From contig QKYT01000015.1 of assembly GCA_003550305.1 (NCBI GenBank), positions 192,560-241,090 on the forward strand: a stretch of DNA of 48,531 bases, given 5' to 3'. Source of the DNA: Glomus cerebriforme. Its lineage: Eukaryota > Glomeromycota > Glomeromycetes > Glomerales > Glomeraceae. The notes under the pieces were generated by a model, which saw only the letters and a list, made by a program, of their open reading frames with translations, did not search any database and was not told where the DNA came from. Both the position numbers and the translations under genes were made by a program. Shown here in pieces: positions 46,346-48,531 of this stretch (its first letter is position 1; every line of letters starts with the position of its first letter).

Positions 46346-46416
46346 AAATATACCAATAAAATAATTGTAAATTGATTTTAATAAATACATTGTCAAATTT
46401 TTTTTAATAATTTTTA

Positions 46417-48531
46417 ATGGAAGAAACAGAGTTTAATTTGGAAGAGTTTTATCTACAAGATGAAAAAAGTAATTTATCATCTAGAAGAACTTCACTAGAT
46501 GGTAATAATAGACTTTATAAAAAACAAAAACTTGGAAGACCAAAACAAAGTTTTGTGTGGAATTATTTTAATTCCATTGATAATATTAATTATTGTCAAA
46601 TCTTTGTACCAGTTTCTACTAAAAATCCTTATGGAATATGTAATCACAANGTANAAAATGGCTCAACTACTACAAATATGATAAATCATTTAAGAAAAAT
46701 TCATAAAATATCTAATTCTGCAGAGCAAGAATTAGTAAATTATTTATTTGTTTTTTTAAAATAATTAATTTAAGATATTATATTAATTATTATTTTTTTA
46801 AAGTTTAAAGTTCAAGGACAAAAGGATATGAGAGATTTTGTTATTCAAGCCAGACCTTTAACTAAGGATCAAATAAATTTTTTACATAAAAAANTATTGA
46901 AATTTATTATAGAAGATTCACAACCTTTTTATATTTTAGAAAGTAATNGTTTTAAAGAATTACTTTTATCATTACATCCTTTTTTTGAATTACCAACTGA
47001 AGAAGTATTAGATAAATTATTAGATAATATGTTTGAAACTAGTCAAATTACTTTGAAAAATATTTTTGAAAATGTAAGTAAAATAAGTTTGACAACGGAT
47101 TTTTAGATATCACAAGGACAATATGGATATATAATAGGAGTAACTGCATATTGGATTTCAGATGATTATAATCCAAAAGAAGCTTTTTTAACTCTTCAAT
47201 ATATTCATTACCCACATACATCTAAAGTTATAAAAAACAAGTTAAAAGAAATAATCATTACTTGGAATATTAGTAATAAAGTTACCTTTATTACAACTGA
47301 TAATACTGCAAGTATGGTTAAATCAGTTAGACTACTTAAAAATGAATTTGGTATTGAAAGGATTTCATATGCGCCCATACTCTTCAGTTGATAATAGAAA
47401 AAGCTTTAACATGTAATANCAATATTCAAATTTTTATTTTAAGAGTAAAAAGATTAGTATATTTTTTTAATTCACCTAAGCAATTAGAACATCTAATTTC
47501 TGCACAAGAANAGCTTAATTATTCTAAAATCTATAAAACAGTTAAAGATGTTCAGANNAGATGGAATTCCTCCTTTTATTCTTGGAAAAGATTATTATTG
47601 TTAAAAGGGGCTTTGATTTATCTACCTAATAAATTAAAAGCAGACAATATATATTAAAGAAAATAAAAAAGATGGTAATAGTCTTGAGAGGATAATGTTG
47701 AGCAAAGAAGAATGGAAATTTATGGAAGATTTGGTAATTATTTTAAAAGAATTTGAAGAGATTACAAGAATACTAGGCAGATCAAAATATGTTACTTTGT
47801 TATTAATATATCCTTCAATTTTTAAATTAAAAAATTTTATTAAAAACATGTTAGAAACTTATCAAAAGAATCATAATGAAGATAATAGTAAAAATATAAA
47901 TAAAATTTTATTAAATGATGATATACAAGATGAAATATTAGAAGAAATACCTGATAGTAAAATAGCAGATACAATTAGGGATGGGAGCAACTTGTTTAGC
48001 TCAATTTCAGCTCACCATCGGCTCCACTTCTACTTTCATTAAAAAAAATGTGAGCTACATGCATCAAATTAAAGACACAGGTAGCTCATGTGATGATGAT
48101 CAATTAAAAAAATTTTGATTGGTCGTCAAACAATAGTTGGTCCATGATCATCATAATTTTAACATCAATCCTGACTTTTGGAGCAGTTCGGTTCAAGTTT
48201 AATGAAATAATTTTTAGTTTATAAATTTTCTTTTTTTTTATTTATTTTGAAAGAATAAGTGCTTCTTTTAATTCTAATAGATTTTTAGCCCATATTAATT
48301 TAAAATCTGCCAGATATAAAATTTCTCAAAATCACGTAATTCAAGCTGACCCATCCCTAGATACAATTGAAACTAATGAAAACAGATCAAAAAAAAATTA
48401 AATATTTCAAGACCAATTGAGACAAAAGGACTAGTTTTATTATTTTTAGAGGCGCTTGATGGATCATTAAAAAGTATTGGTCAGTATCTTCTGATATTGG
48501 TCTTCTTGCTACTCTTTTGGATCCTAGATCT
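46417..48531 (+). pseudogene. hAT transposase with BED finger, inactive, truncated by the window end
   Basis: A first block at 46417-46764 carries a BED-type zinc finger (GRPKQSFVWNYFNSI, GICNH, TTTNMINHLRKIH). A core block follows: KVQGQKDMRDFVIQAR, ISLTTDF then a stop where Trp is expected, ISQGQYGYIIGVTAYWISDD, KVTFITTDNTASMVKSVRLL. A one-base frameshift near 47370-47390 precedes AHTLQLIIEKALT. Further blocks are QXRWNSSFYSWKRLLLLKGA and LSKEEWKFMEDLVIILKEFE. It is interrupted at 47976-48359 by a MITE, and in the last 60 bases the transposase resumes with KYW...SDIGLLATLLDPR, the conserved C-terminal region. Single ambiguous bases (46650, 46654, 46894, 46948, 47418, 47511, 47557-47558) lie within coding parts. 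The stop, the frameshift and the insertion make it non-autonomous now. Confidence 0.88.
47976..48359. mobile_element. 384-bp hAT MITE inserted in hAT transposase
   Basis: Ends TAGGGATGGG and CCCATCCCTA are inverted copies. The element is flanked by a perfect 8-bp duplication GATACAAT (47968-47975 and 48360-48367). The transposase frame ADT|IETNEN is continuous once the element is left out. No coding capacity. TAGGGATG-type ends with 8-bp duplications are typical of hAT elements. Confidence 0.93.

Overview
The window looks like nuclear DNA of an arbuscular mycorrhizal fungus, most likely Rhizophagus or a close relative. The reasons are very AT-rich sequence, compact eukaryotic genes with short introns (mostly 60-120 bp, GT..AG, often GTAAGT or GTATGT), typical fungal housekeeping proteins, and large amounts of decayed transposons. 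The organism assignment is inference. I saw no prokaryotic operon, CRISPR array, tRNA or rRNA.

Layout: two gene islands sit between three transposon-rich deserts. Desert 1 (1-13.2 kb) holds a decayed zinc-ribbon/endonuclease-like gene, a decayed viral-type packaging-ATPase-like frame, a decayed coiled-coil gene and several non-autonomous DNA transposons, two of them with clear 8-bp target duplications. Gene island 1 (13.3-24.8 kb) contains a membrane family-2 glycosyltransferase, a mitochondrial carrier of the MME1/YMR166C type (minus strand), an acidic single-exon protein of unknown function, a small alpha/beta hydrolase, a UBE2E-class ubiquitin-conjugating enzyme and an F-box/JmjC (JMJD6-like) oxygenase. 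All are intact once the introns are removed.

Desert 2 (24.8-37.3 kb) holds a LINE-type RNase H remnant split by a 244-bp hAT-like MITE, a 1.16-kb element with about 34-bp terminal inverted repeats, a 9-bp target duplication and a long polypurine core, a pogo/Tc1-like MITE, a dead MULE/FAR1 transposase followed by about six degenerate ~110-bp tandem units, and a diverged duplication. Gene island 2 (37.4-42.3 kb) contains a SET-domain protein with a C-terminal MYND finger and, convergent to it, a 751-residue protein with a helical N-terminus and tudor/agenet-like segments that I do not recognise. Desert 3 (42.4-48.5 kb) has a telomere-like 18-bp minisatellite, a ~500-bp inverted-repeat element and a hAT transposase pseudogene that is interrupted by a hAT MITE with a perfect 8-bp target duplication and runs off the end of the window.

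The genes do not form one pathway. They are a mixture of housekeeping and signalling genes (glycan synthesis, mitochondrial transport, ubiquitin transfer, 2-oxoglutarate oxygenase, lysine methyltransferase). The clearest less-ordinary points are the unrecognised 751-aa protein, the SET plus MYND architecture, and a datable series of nested insertions with intact target duplications.
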